Notes: generated by a model not told the origin, from the letters alone. 64,000 bases of DNA from Sphingobacterium tabacisoli (GCF_017908035.1 NZ_JAEQMU010000006.1:124001-188000), one strand, 5' to 3'. Counted from the stretch's first letter, positions 1-8,018 are shown. Numbers and translations: made by a program.

Positions 1-155
1 GACTTTTCTTAAAAGATACTAACGCGCGCTTTACAGTGAACGGCAACTCCATCGAAGGCTGTATACAAGGTGTAGAAAGTGATGGACATCTTATCATCCG
101 ACACAAGGAGGAGATCAAAAAGTATGATTTAAAAGAGCTCGCTTATCAGTTATAA
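1..155 (+). CDS. birA: Biotin--[acetyl-CoA-carboxylase] ligase, C-terminal end (partial)
   Basis: Only the last 50 codons are in the window; the frame is open from the left edge to TAA at 153-155. The tail has the shape of the small C-terminal beta-barrel domain of BirA-type biotin ligases: a segment reading FTVNGNSIEG, then GVESDGHLII and an acidic/basic end (KYDLKELAYQL). In the family this domain helps close the active site that attaches biotin to the carboxylase carrier protein. The catalytic domain lies upstream of the window, so the call rests on a short stretch. Another protein with a similar SH3-like C-terminal barrel cannot be excluded. Confidence 0.6.
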   Translation, partial: LFLKDTNARFTVNGNSIEGCIQGVESDGHLIIRHKEEIKKYDLKELAYQL

Positions 156-167
156 CAAAAAATTTAC

Positions 168-199
168 TTGCTCATACGGTAATAATAAATGTACCTTAG
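168..199 (+). promoter_or_regulatory. Candidate Bacteroidota promoter for the DsbD-N-like gene
   Basis: TTG at 168-170 is followed after 21 bases by TACCTTAG at 192-199. The -7 consensus is TAnnTTTG, so there is one mismatch. The spacing lies within the 17-23 bases usual between the two elements. The first ATG of the gene is about 70 bases downstream. Confidence 0.4.
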
Positions 200-267
200 C
201 GTTAAACTTTATGACCTTGAAGATAGTCATAGAAGCAAATACAAGTTATAGAAGAATTAGATTTATT

Positions 268-717
268 ATGAAAAAAATTAGCTTACTAATCGCTGCTGTC
301 TTAATGACAGTCACTTGTGCTCTAGCACAAATCCACCAACCTGTAAAATGGTCTGTGGCACACAAAAAATTAAATAAAAACGAAGCCGTAATCTACGTCA
401 AAGCTACAATTCAGAACGGTTGGAACATCTACTCTCAAAATGTTGCTGATGGAGGTCCAATCCCGACATCTTTCAAATTCGATACATCTAAAGAGTATAC
501 TTTAAATGGAAAGACTGCAGAACCTACAGCTAAAACAAAATACGAAGAGGTTTTCAAAATGAACGTACCTTACTTCACAAATGAAGTTGTATTCCAGCAA
601 AAAGTTAAATTGACTAAAGGTACAGCTACTGTTAAAGGTACTGTAGAATGGCAAGCATGTGACAAGTCACAGTGTCTTCCTCCAGACGAATATAACTTTG
701 CTGTTACTGTAAAATAG
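268..717 (+). CDS. Secreted DsbD N-terminal-domain-like protein (DsbD alpha / 'DsbC' domain, PF11412 type)
   Basis: This is a 149-residue periplasmic protein. The start at 268 begins a clear Sec signal peptide (MKKISLLIAAVLMTVTCALA) with likely cleavage before Gln; an in-frame ATG at 211 would add a polar extension in front of it and is less likely. The mature part is beta-rich with a pair of cysteines near the C-terminus (EWQACDKSQCLPP), as in the alpha domain of DsbD, which receives electrons from the membrane part and passes them to periplasmic thiol proteins. The gene for the membrane and thioredoxin parts follows directly, so DsbD appears to be split over two genes here. Confidence 0.8.
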   Translation: MKKISLLIAAVLMTVTCALAQIHQPVKWSVAHKKLNKNEAVIYVKATIQNGWNIYSQNVADGGPIPTSFKFDTSKEYTLNGKTAEPTAKTKYEEVFKMNVPYFTNEVVFQQKVKLTKGTATVKGTVEWQACDKSQCLPPDEYNFAVTVK

Positions 718-739
718 ATTTTACACAACCAAGATAGAG

Positions 740-766
740 AAGGCAGTATTTTACTGCCTTTTTTTA
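740..766 (+). terminator. Rho-independent terminator
   Basis: A 9-bp perfect stem (AAGGCAGTA / TACTGCCTT) with a 3-base loop is followed by a T-run. It lies between the DsbD-N-like gene and the DsbD-like gene, so the two may be only partly co-transcribed. Confidence 0.8.
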
Positions 767-798
767 TACTTTTATAATTCAACAATTTTTTCAACTTT

Positions 799-2517
799 AT
801 GAAGACTTATCTGTTTTCTTTTTTACTTTCCATTTTCTTTGCGACTACACTTGTAGCTTCTACGCAAGACTCGTTGGTGTCCTTCGATGATGTTACATTT
901 ACAGATGGTAGCGTCACAGACAGCACCCAGGGAGCGGAAGTACCTGATGACCTGGTTTTCTCTGATGGACAGGATACCGGTAGTGCACAGGTCGACAGCA
1001 CTGCGACCGTAGATGCTACGGCTGCTGTAACTACTGATGGTGCCGCTGCAGACGATAAGTCGATGTGGGGTATCTTTATCGCCGGTCTTTTGGGTGGTTT
1101 TGCGGCATTCTTTATGCCCTGTATCTTTCCAATGGTACCGCTTACGGTGAGTTTCTTTACCAAGAAATCAGGAACGCGTTCCAAGGCGATATCACAGGCC
1201 TTCTTATACGGTATCTTTATCATTGTGATCTATGTTGCACTGGGTATGTTGATCACCATTGCCTTTGGACCAGAAGCACTGAACGAGCTGTCTACAAACG
1301 GTATCTTTAACTTCTTCTTCTTCCTACTTTTGGTGGTTTTTGCGGCATCATTCCTTGGCGCCTTCGAGATAACTCTTCCGAGTTCATTTGTCAACAAGAT
1401 CGATGCACAGTCGGACAAGGGCGGATTGATCGGTCTGTTCTTTATGTCGGCCAGTCTGGCGGTGGTTTCTTTCTCCTGTACGGGACCGATCATCGGTACG
1501 TTATTGGTAGAAGCGGCCACAAGAGGTGAGCGTCTTGGACCTGCAATAGGTATGCTGGGCTTTTCCATTGCCTTAGCAGTTCCTTTCGTATTGTTCGCGA
1601 TGTTCCCTTCGATGTTGAAATCTATGCCTAAATCGGGTGGCTGGTTAAACAGTGTAAAGGTGGTACTGGGATTCCTGGAGCTGGCCCTTGCACTTAAGTT
1701 CCTTTCCAACGTGGATCTGGCCTACAACTGGAACTTCCTGGACCGCGAGGTATACCTGGCGTTATGGATCGTGATATTCGGACTTTTGGGATTATACCTG
1801 ATCGGCAAGATCCAGTTTTCCCACGATAGCCCGTTACAGTTCCTTTCTATTCCACGTACGATGATTGCCATTCTGGTATTCTCCTTTGTGGTGTATATGG
1901 TACCCGGACTGTGGGGAGCGCCATTGAAAGCGATATCGGCATTTCTTCCTCCTATAGGAACACAGGACTTTGACCTGAACAACCTGGCTCTGAGCGGAGG
2001 TGGTCCGGCGGCACATACTGGAGGCGCAGATGCCAACAGCCGTAAGCACTACACCTATTTCCATAGCAAGTCGACGATCAAAGGATTGGACCCTTACTAC
2101 GATTACGATGAAGCGTTGGCAGCAGCTAAAGCGCAGAAGAAACCATTATTGGTCGATTTTACGGGCTGGAACTGTGTCAACTGTCGTAAGATGGAAGCGG
2201 AGGTATGGAGCAGTCCAAAAATTCGGGCGATGCTGAACAACGAGTTTATCCTTGTAGAGCTTTACGTTGATGATAAGGTCTTGGATCTTCCGGAAAGTGA
2301 GCACTATGTTTCGAAACAGACAGGTAAGAAGATCAATACGGTAAGTAAGCGCAATGCGGACTTCCAGATCAGTAAGTTCCAGAGTAACTCGCAACCTTTG
2401 TACGCACTTTTGGACAATGAAGGTGAGCTATTGGTACCTACCAGTGGTGCAATCTATGATATCGAAAAGTATGGAGCATTCCTACAGTCTGGTATAGACG
2501 CATTCAAAGCGAAGTAA
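799..2517 (+). CDS. dsbD: DsbD-like thiol:disulfide interchange protein (CcdA-type membrane domain + thioredoxin domain)
   Basis: This 572-residue membrane protein moves reducing power from cytoplasmic thioredoxin to the periplasm. A signal peptide (about 1-20) and an acidic Ser/Thr-rich linker lead into the DsbD/CcdA transmembrane domain (about 88-400). Its redox cysteines are visible as MPCIFP (Cys108) and SFSCTG (Cys227). A C-terminal thioredoxin-like domain (about 425-572) carries the motif CVNC at 459-462. The N-terminal alpha domain of proteobacterial DsbD is missing and is encoded by the preceding gene. Likely clients are the haem, thioredoxin and lipoprotein systems of the periplasm; none is identified here. 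Confidence 0.9.
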   Translation: MKTYLFSFLLSIFFATTLVASTQDSLVSFDDVTFTDGSVTDSTQGAEVPDDLVFSDGQDTGSAQVDSTATVDATAAVTTDGAAADDKSMWGIFIAGLLGGFAAFFMPCIFPMVPLTVSFFTKKSGTRSKAISQAFLYGIFIIVIYVALGMLITIAFGPEALNELSTNGIFNFFFFLLLVVFAASFLGAFEITLPSSFVNKIDAQSDKGGLIGLFFMSASLAVVSFSCTGPIIGTLLVEAATRGERLGPAIGMLGFSIALAVPFVLFAMFPSMLKSMPKSGGWLNSVKVVLGFLELALALKFLSNVDLAYNWNFLDREVYLALWIVIFGLLGLYLIGKIQFSHDSPLQFLSIPRTMIAILVFSFVVYMVPGLWGAPLKAISAFLPPIGTQDFDLNNLALSGGGPAAHTGGADANSRKHYTYFHSKSTIKGLDPYYDYDEALAAAKAQKKPLLVDFTGWNCVNCRKMEAEVWSSPKIRAMLNNEFILVELYVDDKVLDLPESEHYVSKQTGKKINTVSKRNADFQISKFQSNSQPLYALLDNEGELLVPTSGAIYDIEKYGAFLQSGIDAFKAK

Positions 2518-2537
2518 ATCAAACATACTTTTAATGT

Positions 2538-2576
2538 AAAAATAACAACATTTGACAACAAATGTTGTTATTTTTG
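2538..2576 (+). terminator. Terminator after the DsbD-like gene, with an overlapping -7 box
   Basis: A perfect 17-bp inverted repeat (2538-2554 and 2559-2575) has a 4-base loop and ends in five T. The right arm contains TATTTTTG (2569-2576), an exact TAnnTTTG box that would fire toward pfkA. The same bases could therefore end one transcript and start the next. Confidence 0.75.
2569..2576 (+). promoter_or_regulatory. Candidate pfkA -7 box (TATTTTTG)
   Basis: Exact match to TAnnTTTG, about 105 bases before the pfkA ATG. No TTG lies at the normal distance upstream; the nearest, in TTTG at 2551-2554, is only 14 bases away. It overlaps the terminator stem. Confidence 0.35.
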
Positions 2577-2680
2577 TATAATATAGACTTCAATAGCGAA
2601 GCATATCAGTATACGAATGTATTGGAGTGCAACTCACATTTATTTTGCACTTGAAAATAAATTTATCTAGGTTTGAACAT

Positions 2681-3655
2681 ATGAGTGAAATTAAGAATAT
2701 AGCTGTTTTAACATCGGGAGGTGATTCTCCAGGCATGAATGCTGCAATACGTGCTGTAATTCGGGCAGGTATATATCATGGGGCTAACATGTTTGGAGTC
2801 CGCCGTGGTTATGATGGATTGGTCAATGGAGAAATAATCCCTATGGATGCCAAATCAGTGGCAAATATTATCCAACGGGGGGGCACTATCCTGAAAACAG
2901 CGCGAAGTGAAGAGTTTAAATCAGTCGAAGGACGTAAAAAAGCTTACGACAATATAAAAAAACTGGGCATAAATGGCTTGGTGGTTATTGGTGGCGATGG
3001 TACTTTTACGGGGGCATCCAAATTTATTGAAGAATTTGATATTCCGATCGTAGGTATCCCCGGTACAATCGACAATGACTTGGCTGGAACTGATTTTACG
3101 ATCGGGTATGACACCGCGATCAATACCGTTGTCGATGCTGTAGATAAGATTAGAGACACCGCAGAATCCCATGACCGACTGTTTGTTGTCGAGGTAATGG
3201 GCCGTGACTCCGGGCTTATCGCACTTCGTTCCGGGATCAGTACAGGGGCAGAGGCAGTTCTGATTCCAGAATTAACGGTAGACTACCAAGCGATCATGAA
3301 ACGCCTTGACCAAACACGGAAAAACAAGTCTTCCCGAATTATTATCGTTGCTGAAGGGGACGATGAAGGAGGCTTGGTCGTCGCGGAAAAAATAAAAGAA
3401 AGCTTCCCTCACTATGATGTTCGGGTATCTATCCTAGGACATATCCAACGTGGCGGAAAACCATCTTGTATGGACCGCGTACTAGCCAGTAGACTAGGTG
3501 TAGCTGCTGTCGAAGGCTTACTGGAAGGACGCCGTGGAGAGATGGCCGGGTTGATCTGTGGACAGATTCAATTTACTCCATTCGGAAAAGCGATAAAACA
3601 TATTGATAAAATCAACGACAACCTCACTCGGATTGTAGAGATTCTATCGCACTAA
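2681..3655 (+). CDS. pfkA: ATP-dependent 6-phosphofructokinase
   Basis: This cytoplasmic enzyme phosphorylates fructose 6-phosphate at C1, the committed step of glycolysis. At 324 residues it has the usual bacterial PfkA length. Visible motifs are GGDSPGMNA near the N-terminus (ATP site), GGDGTFTGA, PGTIDND with the catalytic Asp, MGRDSG, and GHIQRGG with the substrate-binding Arg. The ATG at 2681 gives the standard start (MSEIKNIAVLTSGG); a GTG at 2627 in frame would add 18 atypical residues. The gene stands alone between two strong terminators. Confidence 0.97.
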   Translation: MSEIKNIAVLTSGGDSPGMNAAIRAVIRAGIYHGANMFGVRRGYDGLVNGEIIPMDAKSVANIIQRGGTILKTARSEEFKSVEGRKKAYDNIKKLGINGLVVIGGDGTFTGASKFIEEFDIPIVGIPGTIDNDLAGTDFTIGYDTAINTVVDAVDKIRDTAESHDRLFVVEVMGRDSGLIALRSGISTGAEAVLIPELTVDYQAIMKRLDQTRKNKSSRIIIVAEGDDEGGLVVAEKIKESFPHYDVRVSILGHIQRGGKPSCMDRVLASRLGVAAVEGLLEGRRGEMAGLICGQIQFTPFGKAIKHIDKINDNLTRIVEILSH

Positions 3656-3696
3656 TACGAATAAAGCCTGTGGATATCCACAGGCTTTATTCGTAT
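3655..3696. terminator. Bidirectional terminator (perfect 42-bp palindrome)
   Basis: Two 21-base arms pair perfectly around the centre at 3675/3676. The arms carry A-runs and T-runs suited to termination from both sides. It begins at the last base of the pfkA stop codon and ends 1 base before the stop codon of the convergent metallophosphoesterase gene. Confidence 0.85.
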
Positions 3697-3697
3697 A

Positions 3698-4954
3698 TTA
3701 TGAAGTTACCAATTCAAAAATGGTGATCTCAGGCAGTATGCCCACTCTACCGGGATAGCCCAAGAAACCATAGCCTGTATTAACATAAAGTTTCTTAGGA
3801 CCTTCTTGGTATAGACCTGCCCATTCTTTATATATATATTTCGCGGGACTCCATTGAAAGTGCTCTCCCCTAACTCCAAACTGCATACCATGTGTATGCC
3901 CTGCAAACATAACGTCTACGTCTGTATCGAGCACCTGAGCTCGCCAATGCGATGGATCATGTGACAATAGCAATTTGACTGCTTTGTCTTCCGTGCCCAT
4001 CAATGCTTTACTCAAATCACCTTTTTTAGGAAAACGTCCTGTCCCCCAGTTCTGTACACCAACAATGGAAAGTTCTTCATTATCCACTTTGATCACTCTA
4101 TTTTCGTCCATCAGGAGATCCCAGCCCATTACCTTATGGACATCGATGATGTCTTTTAAGTTTTTACGCTTTGCCGGACTGTCTTCCTTACCGTAATAAT
4201 AATCACCGTAATCATGATTTCCAAGCGTAGAATAAACCCCGAATTCGGCATGTAGCTTGGAAAAAATATCCTGGTAGTCTCTCATCTCTGAAGCCACATT
4301 ATTTACCAAATCACCTGTAAAAAAGATCGCATCCGGCTTTTCACCAAGCAACATCTCCACACCGCCTAATACCGCTTTCTGGTTGTAGAAAGAGCCAGAA
4401 TGCACATCCGAAATTTGAGCTATTTTAAAGCCGTGAAAAGCCTTTGGAAGATTTGGTAGTACTAAGCGCTGCCGTCTGATACGATAATCATAAGCACTGG
4501 ATATAACACCCCAAGCTAAGGGAAAGATTGGCAAAGACGCAACTACGACTCCCGATTTGAGTAAAAAATCAGATCGGCTAATGCCGTTTTTCGCTTTTTC
4601 GGGAAGTGGCTTTTCTAACTCTTCAACCCGCTCCTCCAATGTCTTTCCTTTTCTAGATGTAAAAAGCCTAGACACCCAGACGCCCCCTCTCCGAATATCA
4701 TCAATCAGCAATACAACAACGTATATAAACTTACTAACGGCAGTCATGAAAAAGGCAACCAGTATAATAGAGCGGTACATCAACGGAATGTTGAACTTGA
4801 AAGCAATCATTACTCCCGCCAAGAGGCTAATCGAGTAAAACCACCAAGCGACAGCAAACCATTTCTTCTTTACAAAGGATATTTTAGTGGCGCGGAGTGC
4901 GAAAAATATGTAAAAATCTAATACGAATAAAAAAATAGCGTTGAAAATCAACAT
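3698..4954 (-). CDS. Membrane-anchored calcineurin-like metallophosphoesterase
   Basis: The protein has 418 residues. The N-terminal third holds three hydrophobic helices (about 1-25, 35-55, 60-85), then a charged linker and a fourth hydrophobic stretch after SRSDFL, which resembles a degenerate twin-arginine motif. The catalytic domain (about 170-418) has the metallophosphoesterase metal ligands: DVHSG, GDLVNN, GNHDYGD, SHDPSHW and GHTHGMQFG. The substrate is unknown; related YkuE/YaeI-type enzymes act on lipid or nucleotide phosphoesters. The gene follows hemH with an 8-base gap and is probably in one operon with it. Confidence 0.88.
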   Translation of the reverse strand: MLIFNAIFLFVLDFYIFFALRATKISFVKKKWFAVAWWFYSISLLAGVMIAFKFNIPLMYRSIILVAFFMTAVSKFIYVVVLLIDDIRRGGVWVSRLFTSRKGKTLEERVEELEKPLPEKAKNGISRSDFLLKSGVVVASLPIFPLAWGVISSAYDYRIRRQRLVLPNLPKAFHGFKIAQISDVHSGSFYNQKAVLGGVEMLLGEKPDAIFFTGDLVNNVASEMRDYQDIFSKLHAEFGVYSTLGNHDYGDYYYGKEDSPAKRKNLKDIIDVHKVMGWDLLMDENRVIKVDNEELSIVGVQNWGTGRFPKKGDLSKALMGTEDKAVKLLLSHDPSHWRAQVLDTDVDVMFAGHTHGMQFGVRGEHFQWSPAKYIYKEWAGLYQEGPKKLYVNTGYGFLGYPGRVGILPEITIFELVTS

Positions 4955-4962
4955 AGTTTATA

Positions 4963-5991
4963 TCAATTTGAGAGTACAAGCTTCTTAAGGGAATTAATCC
5001 ATCTCGGATTATCGTTAAGGCTCTCGACCATAGCAACTTCTTCTCCCCCTAATGCTTTAAATTCATCAGCATACTCGACCTGTATCTCATCCAGTGTCTC
5101 GATACAGTCTGCGACGAAAGCAGGACTAAATACCAAAAGTTTTTTCACTCCCTTTTGAGCCAGATCATGCAATACATCAGAGGTATAAGGTTGTATCCAA
5201 GGTGTCTTCCCTAGTCTAGATTGGAAACAAACTGTAAATTTATCCGGCGAAAGGCCCAATTTTGTTGTAATAGCCCGAGTTGTTGCATAACATTGCGACA
5301 AGTAACAAAATGAATTAAGTTCTACCTTACAGGTATCGCAACCACCATCTGGGCAATGCAATTCTCCTGAAGGATCGACCTTACCCAATTGGCGTACAGG
5401 AAGTCCATGATAACTGAACAAAATATGATCAAATTCCTCTATAGGGTGCTTTCTGCCATTCTCCGCAAATACAGCTACCATATCTTCATCTTGACAATAA
5501 CTATTCACAAAAGATACACTGGGTATATATTGCCATTTACGCATAACCTCCATTACTTTCTCAATTACCGAGCCAGTAGTCGCGGATGCATATTGCGGAA
5601 ACAAAGGCACAACCTTAATAGAATCCAATAACATTCCCTCCATCTTTTGCAGGGCTGCTTCGATTGATGGATTTTGATAACGCATAGCTAGCTCCACATG
5701 ATATTCATCGCCTAACTGCTCTTGAAGCATTTCCTTCTGCAGTAGACTATAGTACATCAATGGTGAACCTGTACTCTCATCCCATATGGTTTTATAGGTG
5801 GCAGCAGATTGTGCCGATCGTTGAGGCACGATGATGCCTTTCACAAGTAAGGTTCGACTCCAGTACGGAATATCCATTACTCGTCCATCCATCAAAAATT
5901 CGGTAAGGTATCTTTTTACTTCAGCGGTAGCAGGTGCATCGGGTGTACCTAACTGTACCAACAAAACACCTTTTTTAGCCTTTTTGTTCAT
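4963..5991 (-). CDS. hemH: Ferrochelatase
   Basis: This enzyme inserts Fe2+ into protoporphyrin IX, the last step of the classical haem pathway. The protein has 342 residues from the ATG at 5991; a TTG at 6009 in frame is less likely because a -7 box lies between the two. Motifs are GVLLVQLGTPD at the N-terminus, SYHGLP with the catalytic His, and FSPAFVADCIETLDE near the C-terminus with the second metal-site Glu. A cysteine-rich segment (CPDGGCDTC, then FCYLSQCY) follows the catalytic His; some bacterial ferrochelatases bind a 2Fe-2S cluster, so this segment deserves attention. Confidence 0.95.
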   Translation of the reverse strand: MNKKAKKGVLLVQLGTPDAPATAEVKRYLTEFLMDGRVMDIPYWSRTLLVKGIIVPQRSAQSAATYKTIWDESTGSPLMYYSLLQKEMLQEQLGDEYHVELAMRYQNPSIEAALQKMEGMLLDSIKVVPLFPQYASATTGSVIEKVMEVMRKWQYIPSVSFVNSYCQDEDMVAVFAENGRKHPIEEFDHILFSYHGLPVRQLGKVDPSGELHCPDGGCDTCKVELNSFCYLSQCYATTRAITTKLGLSPDKFTVCFQSRLGKTPWIQPYTSDVLHDLAQKGVKKLLVFSPAFVADCIETLDEIQVEYADEFKALGGEEVAMVESLNDNPRWINSLKKLVLSN

Positions 5992-5996
5992 TAAGA

Positions 5997-6004
5997 CAAA
6001 ATTA
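5997..6004 (-). promoter_or_regulatory. Candidate hemH -7 box (TAATTTTG), 5 bases before the ATG
   Basis: On the minus strand TAATTTTG matches TAnnTTTG and is followed by TCTTA and then the hemH ATG. If used, transcription would begin at or very near the start codon. No clear -33 TTG is seen. Confidence 0.4.
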
Positions 6005-6062
6005 TACAAAAAAATAGATTAAGCTGTGGGAATCGGTCTAATATGAAAATCACATGACCTAC

Positions 6063-6911
6063 CTATAGGTTTTCGAGCGTAGTTTTTATCTCCTTCATTA
6101 GCCACATTGGGGTAGAAGTCGCACCACAGATACCTATAGCTTCGCCTTCTTTAAACAAAGAAATATCCAACTCTTCAACTTCAGATATAAAATAGGAATT
6201 CGGATTAGCAGCTTTACAAACGTCATAAAGAACTTTTCCATTAGAAGATTTCTTGCCGGAGACAAAAACGACACGGTCGTACTGTTTTGCGAAATCTCCT
6301 AAATCTTCATATCGATTAGAAACCTGACGGCAAATGGTATCATTAGCTTTTACTTCGTACCCCCGCTCAATAAGTTCCTTCTTTATAGCGTAAAACTTGT
6401 CTACGCTTTTGGTCGTCTGGCTGTATAATGTAAAAGAGGGCGGTAAATCGATATTATCCAGCTCATCTATATCCTGAAAAACAAGAGCTTCGTTGTTTGT
6501 CTGCCCCTGTAAGCCGATAACCTCCGCATGGCCATGCTTGCCAAATATCAATATCTTCTCAGAATCATCGTAGGAGGTCTTGATCCGATTTTGAAGCTTA
6601 AGGACCACAGGACAGGACGCATCTATTAGTGTAATATTATTTTCTAATGCAATACGATAAGTCTCGGGGGCCTCACCATGGGCCCGGATCAAAACTTTTT
6701 CATTCTGCAGATTAGGCAAAGCGTCATGGTTGATAATACGAAGACCTTTGGCTCGTAATCTCGCAACTTCTTCATCATTATGTACGATATCTCCCAAACA
6801 ATAAAGGTATCCTTCTTCTTCCAGAATCTCTTCGGCCATATCGATGGCATATACCACACCGAAACAAAAGCCTGAATCTTTATCAATCGTAACCTGCAGA
6901 TTTTTTGACAT
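6063..6911 (-). CDS. ispH: 4-hydroxy-3-methylbut-2-enyl diphosphate reductase (IspH/LytB)
   Basis: This is the last enzyme of the MEP (non-mevalonate) isoprenoid pathway. It reduces HMBPP to IPP and DMAPP with a 4Fe-4S cluster. The 282-residue protein has the three cluster cysteines in family context: GFCFGV (Cys16), DASCPVV (Cys100) and TICRQV (Cys194). Other family motifs are HNDEEV, IRAHGE, KHGHAEV and GATSTP. The start is fixed by the ATG at 6911, four bases after a consensus -7 box. It lies 71 bases upstream of hemH on the same strand. Confidence 0.96.
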   Translation of the reverse strand: MSKNLQVTIDKDSGFCFGVVYAIDMAEEILEEEGYLYCLGDIVHNDEEVARLRAKGLRIINHDALPNLQNEKVLIRAHGEAPETYRIALENNITLIDASCPVVLKLQNRIKTSYDDSEKILIFGKHGHAEVIGLQGQTNNEALVFQDIDELDNIDLPPSFTLYSQTTKSVDKFYAIKKELIERGYEVKANDTICRQVSNRYEDLGDFAKQYDRVVFVSGKKSSNGKVLYDVCKAANPNSYFISEVEELDISLFKEGEAIGICGATSTPMWLMKEIKTTLENL

Positions 6912-6915
6912 GACA

Positions 6916-6923
6916 CAAAGTTA
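6916..6923 (-). promoter_or_regulatory. Candidate ispH -7 box (TAACTTTG), 4 bases before the ATG
   Basis: Exact TAnnTTTG on the minus strand, then TGTC and ATG. This spacing predicts a leaderless or nearly leaderless mRNA. The expected -33 position falls in a tandem repeat that contains no TTG. Confidence 0.45.
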
Positions 6924-6935
6924 AGTATTAGTATT

Positions 6936-6988
6936 TAGTATTTAGACATTAGTAGTTAGTATTTAGACATTAGTAGTTAGTATTTAGA
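6936..6988. repeat. Tandem repeat, 21-bp unit, about 2.5 copies
   Basis: Two identical 21-base units (6936-6956 and 6957-6977) are followed by a partial third (6978-6988). The unit contains TAGTATTTAGACATTAGTAG. Shorter echoes of the TAGTATTTAG core extend left to about 6926. The array lies in the divergent region between ispH and ndk. Confidence 0.85.
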
Positions 6989-7077
6989 TATTCGTATTGA
7001 GATGTGAGATATCAGAGACAAGTATTTAGGATATTTCATCTTTTATTTTTGCTCTTTAATCTTTGCTCTTTTCCTAG

Positions 7078-7085
7078 TATCTTTG
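7078..7085 (+). promoter_or_regulatory. Candidate ndk -7 box (TATCTTTG)
   Basis: Exact TAnnTTTG, 19 bases before the ndk ATG. The upstream TTG triplets (7049, 7063) lie outside the optimal spacing. Confidence 0.55.
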
Positions 7086-7104
7086 CAAAAAATTTATAAT
7101 TACA

Positions 7105-7524
7105 ATGGCAACAAACAGAACATTTACGATGATTAAGCCAGATGCGGTAGCAAATGGACATATCGGAGCTATTTTAAATGACATTATTGCAGGTGGCTTC
7201 AAAATCGTCGCAATGAAATACATTAAGCTTTCAAAAGAAACTGCAGGTGAGTTTTATGCTGTTCATAAAGAGAGACCTTTTTATGGAGAGTTAGTTGATT
7301 TTATGACTTCAGGTTCTATTGTAGCTGCAATTCTAGAAAAAGACAACGCAGTAGAAGATTTCCGTACGTTGATCGGTGCAACAAATCCAGCAGATGCTGC
7401 TGAAGGAACGATCCGTAATAAATATGCTAAATCTATCGATGCAAATGCTATTCACGGTTCAGATTCTGACGAGAATGCTCAAATCGAAGGAAACTTCTTC
7501 TTCTCACAATTCGAAAGATTTTAA
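7105..7524 (+). CDS. ndk: Nucleoside diphosphate kinase
   Basis: This cytoplasmic enzyme transfers the gamma phosphate between nucleoside triphosphates and diphosphates through a phospho-histidine. The protein has 139 residues, the standard length. Lys11 lies in TMIKPDAV, and the catalytic His117 lies in the signature NAIHGSDS. The gene is a single unit with its own promoter and terminator. Confidence 0.98.
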   Translation: MATNRTFTMIKPDAVANGHIGAILNDIIAGGFKIVAMKYIKLSKETAGEFYAVHKERPFYGELVDFMTSGSIVAAILEKDNAVEDFRTLIGATNPADAAEGTIRNKYAKSIDANAIHGSDSDENAQIEGNFFFSQFERF

Positions 7525-7544
7525 TCGAATCATCTCGATTACAG

Positions 7545-7582
7545 AACGGGGCGAAAATGAAAAATTTTCGCCCCGTTTTTTA
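7545..7582 (+). terminator. Rho-independent terminator of ndk
   Basis: A 14-bp perfect stem (7545-7558 / 7564-7577) with a GAAAA loop is followed by T-rich sequence. It lies between the convergent ndk and ybeY genes; the T-run is strong only in the ndk direction. Confidence 0.85.
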
Positions 7583-7583
7583 T

Positions 7584-8018
7584 TTAGAAATCCCGTTTCT
7601 GTAGATACTCGTTTTCCTTTGCTGTCATACGCTCCTTTTCTTCTTTCTTCTTATCAAGATAGCCACATAGATGCATGACACCATGTATAATCACCCGATG
7701 GAGCTCATCCCGCTCCAGCACTTTAAACTTGGATGCGTTTTCACGTACCCGTTCTATCGAAATAAAAATATCTCCCGCAATCACTTCCTCATCTTCTGAA
7801 GAGTCGAAGGTCACAATATCCGTATAGGTATCGTGGTTGAGGTACTCTTTGTTGATATCCAACAAATATTCGTCTGAGCAGAAAATAAAATTCAACTCAC
7901 TTACTCTTTTAAAACCTTCTGCCTGAATTGCTGCATGAATCCATTCACGCACCTTTGCCTTTTCCTTCAGCGTGTACTCTATGTCTTCCGAGAAAAAGGA
8001 AATATCTTTTAATGCCAT
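7584..8018 (-). CDS. ybeY: Endoribonuclease YbeY (rRNA maturation factor)
   Basis: YbeY is a metal-dependent RNase for 16S rRNA 3'-end maturation and ribosome quality control. The protein has 144 residues. The zinc motif appears as HGVMHLCGYLD; the canonical pattern is HxxxHxxxxxH, so the third ligand position holds Asp instead of His. I recall the same substitution in Bacteroidota relatives. The preceding strand and loop (YTDIVTFD, GDIFISIERV) match the family. It lies 3 bases downstream of ruvX on the same strand. Confidence 0.92.
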   Translation of the reverse strand: MALKDISFFSEDIEYTLKEKAKVREWIHAAIQAEGFKRVSELNFIFCSDEYLLDINKEYLNHDTYTDIVTFDSSEDEEVIAGDIFISIERVRENASKFKVLERDELHRVIIHGVMHLCGYLDKKKEEKERMTAKENEYLQKRDF

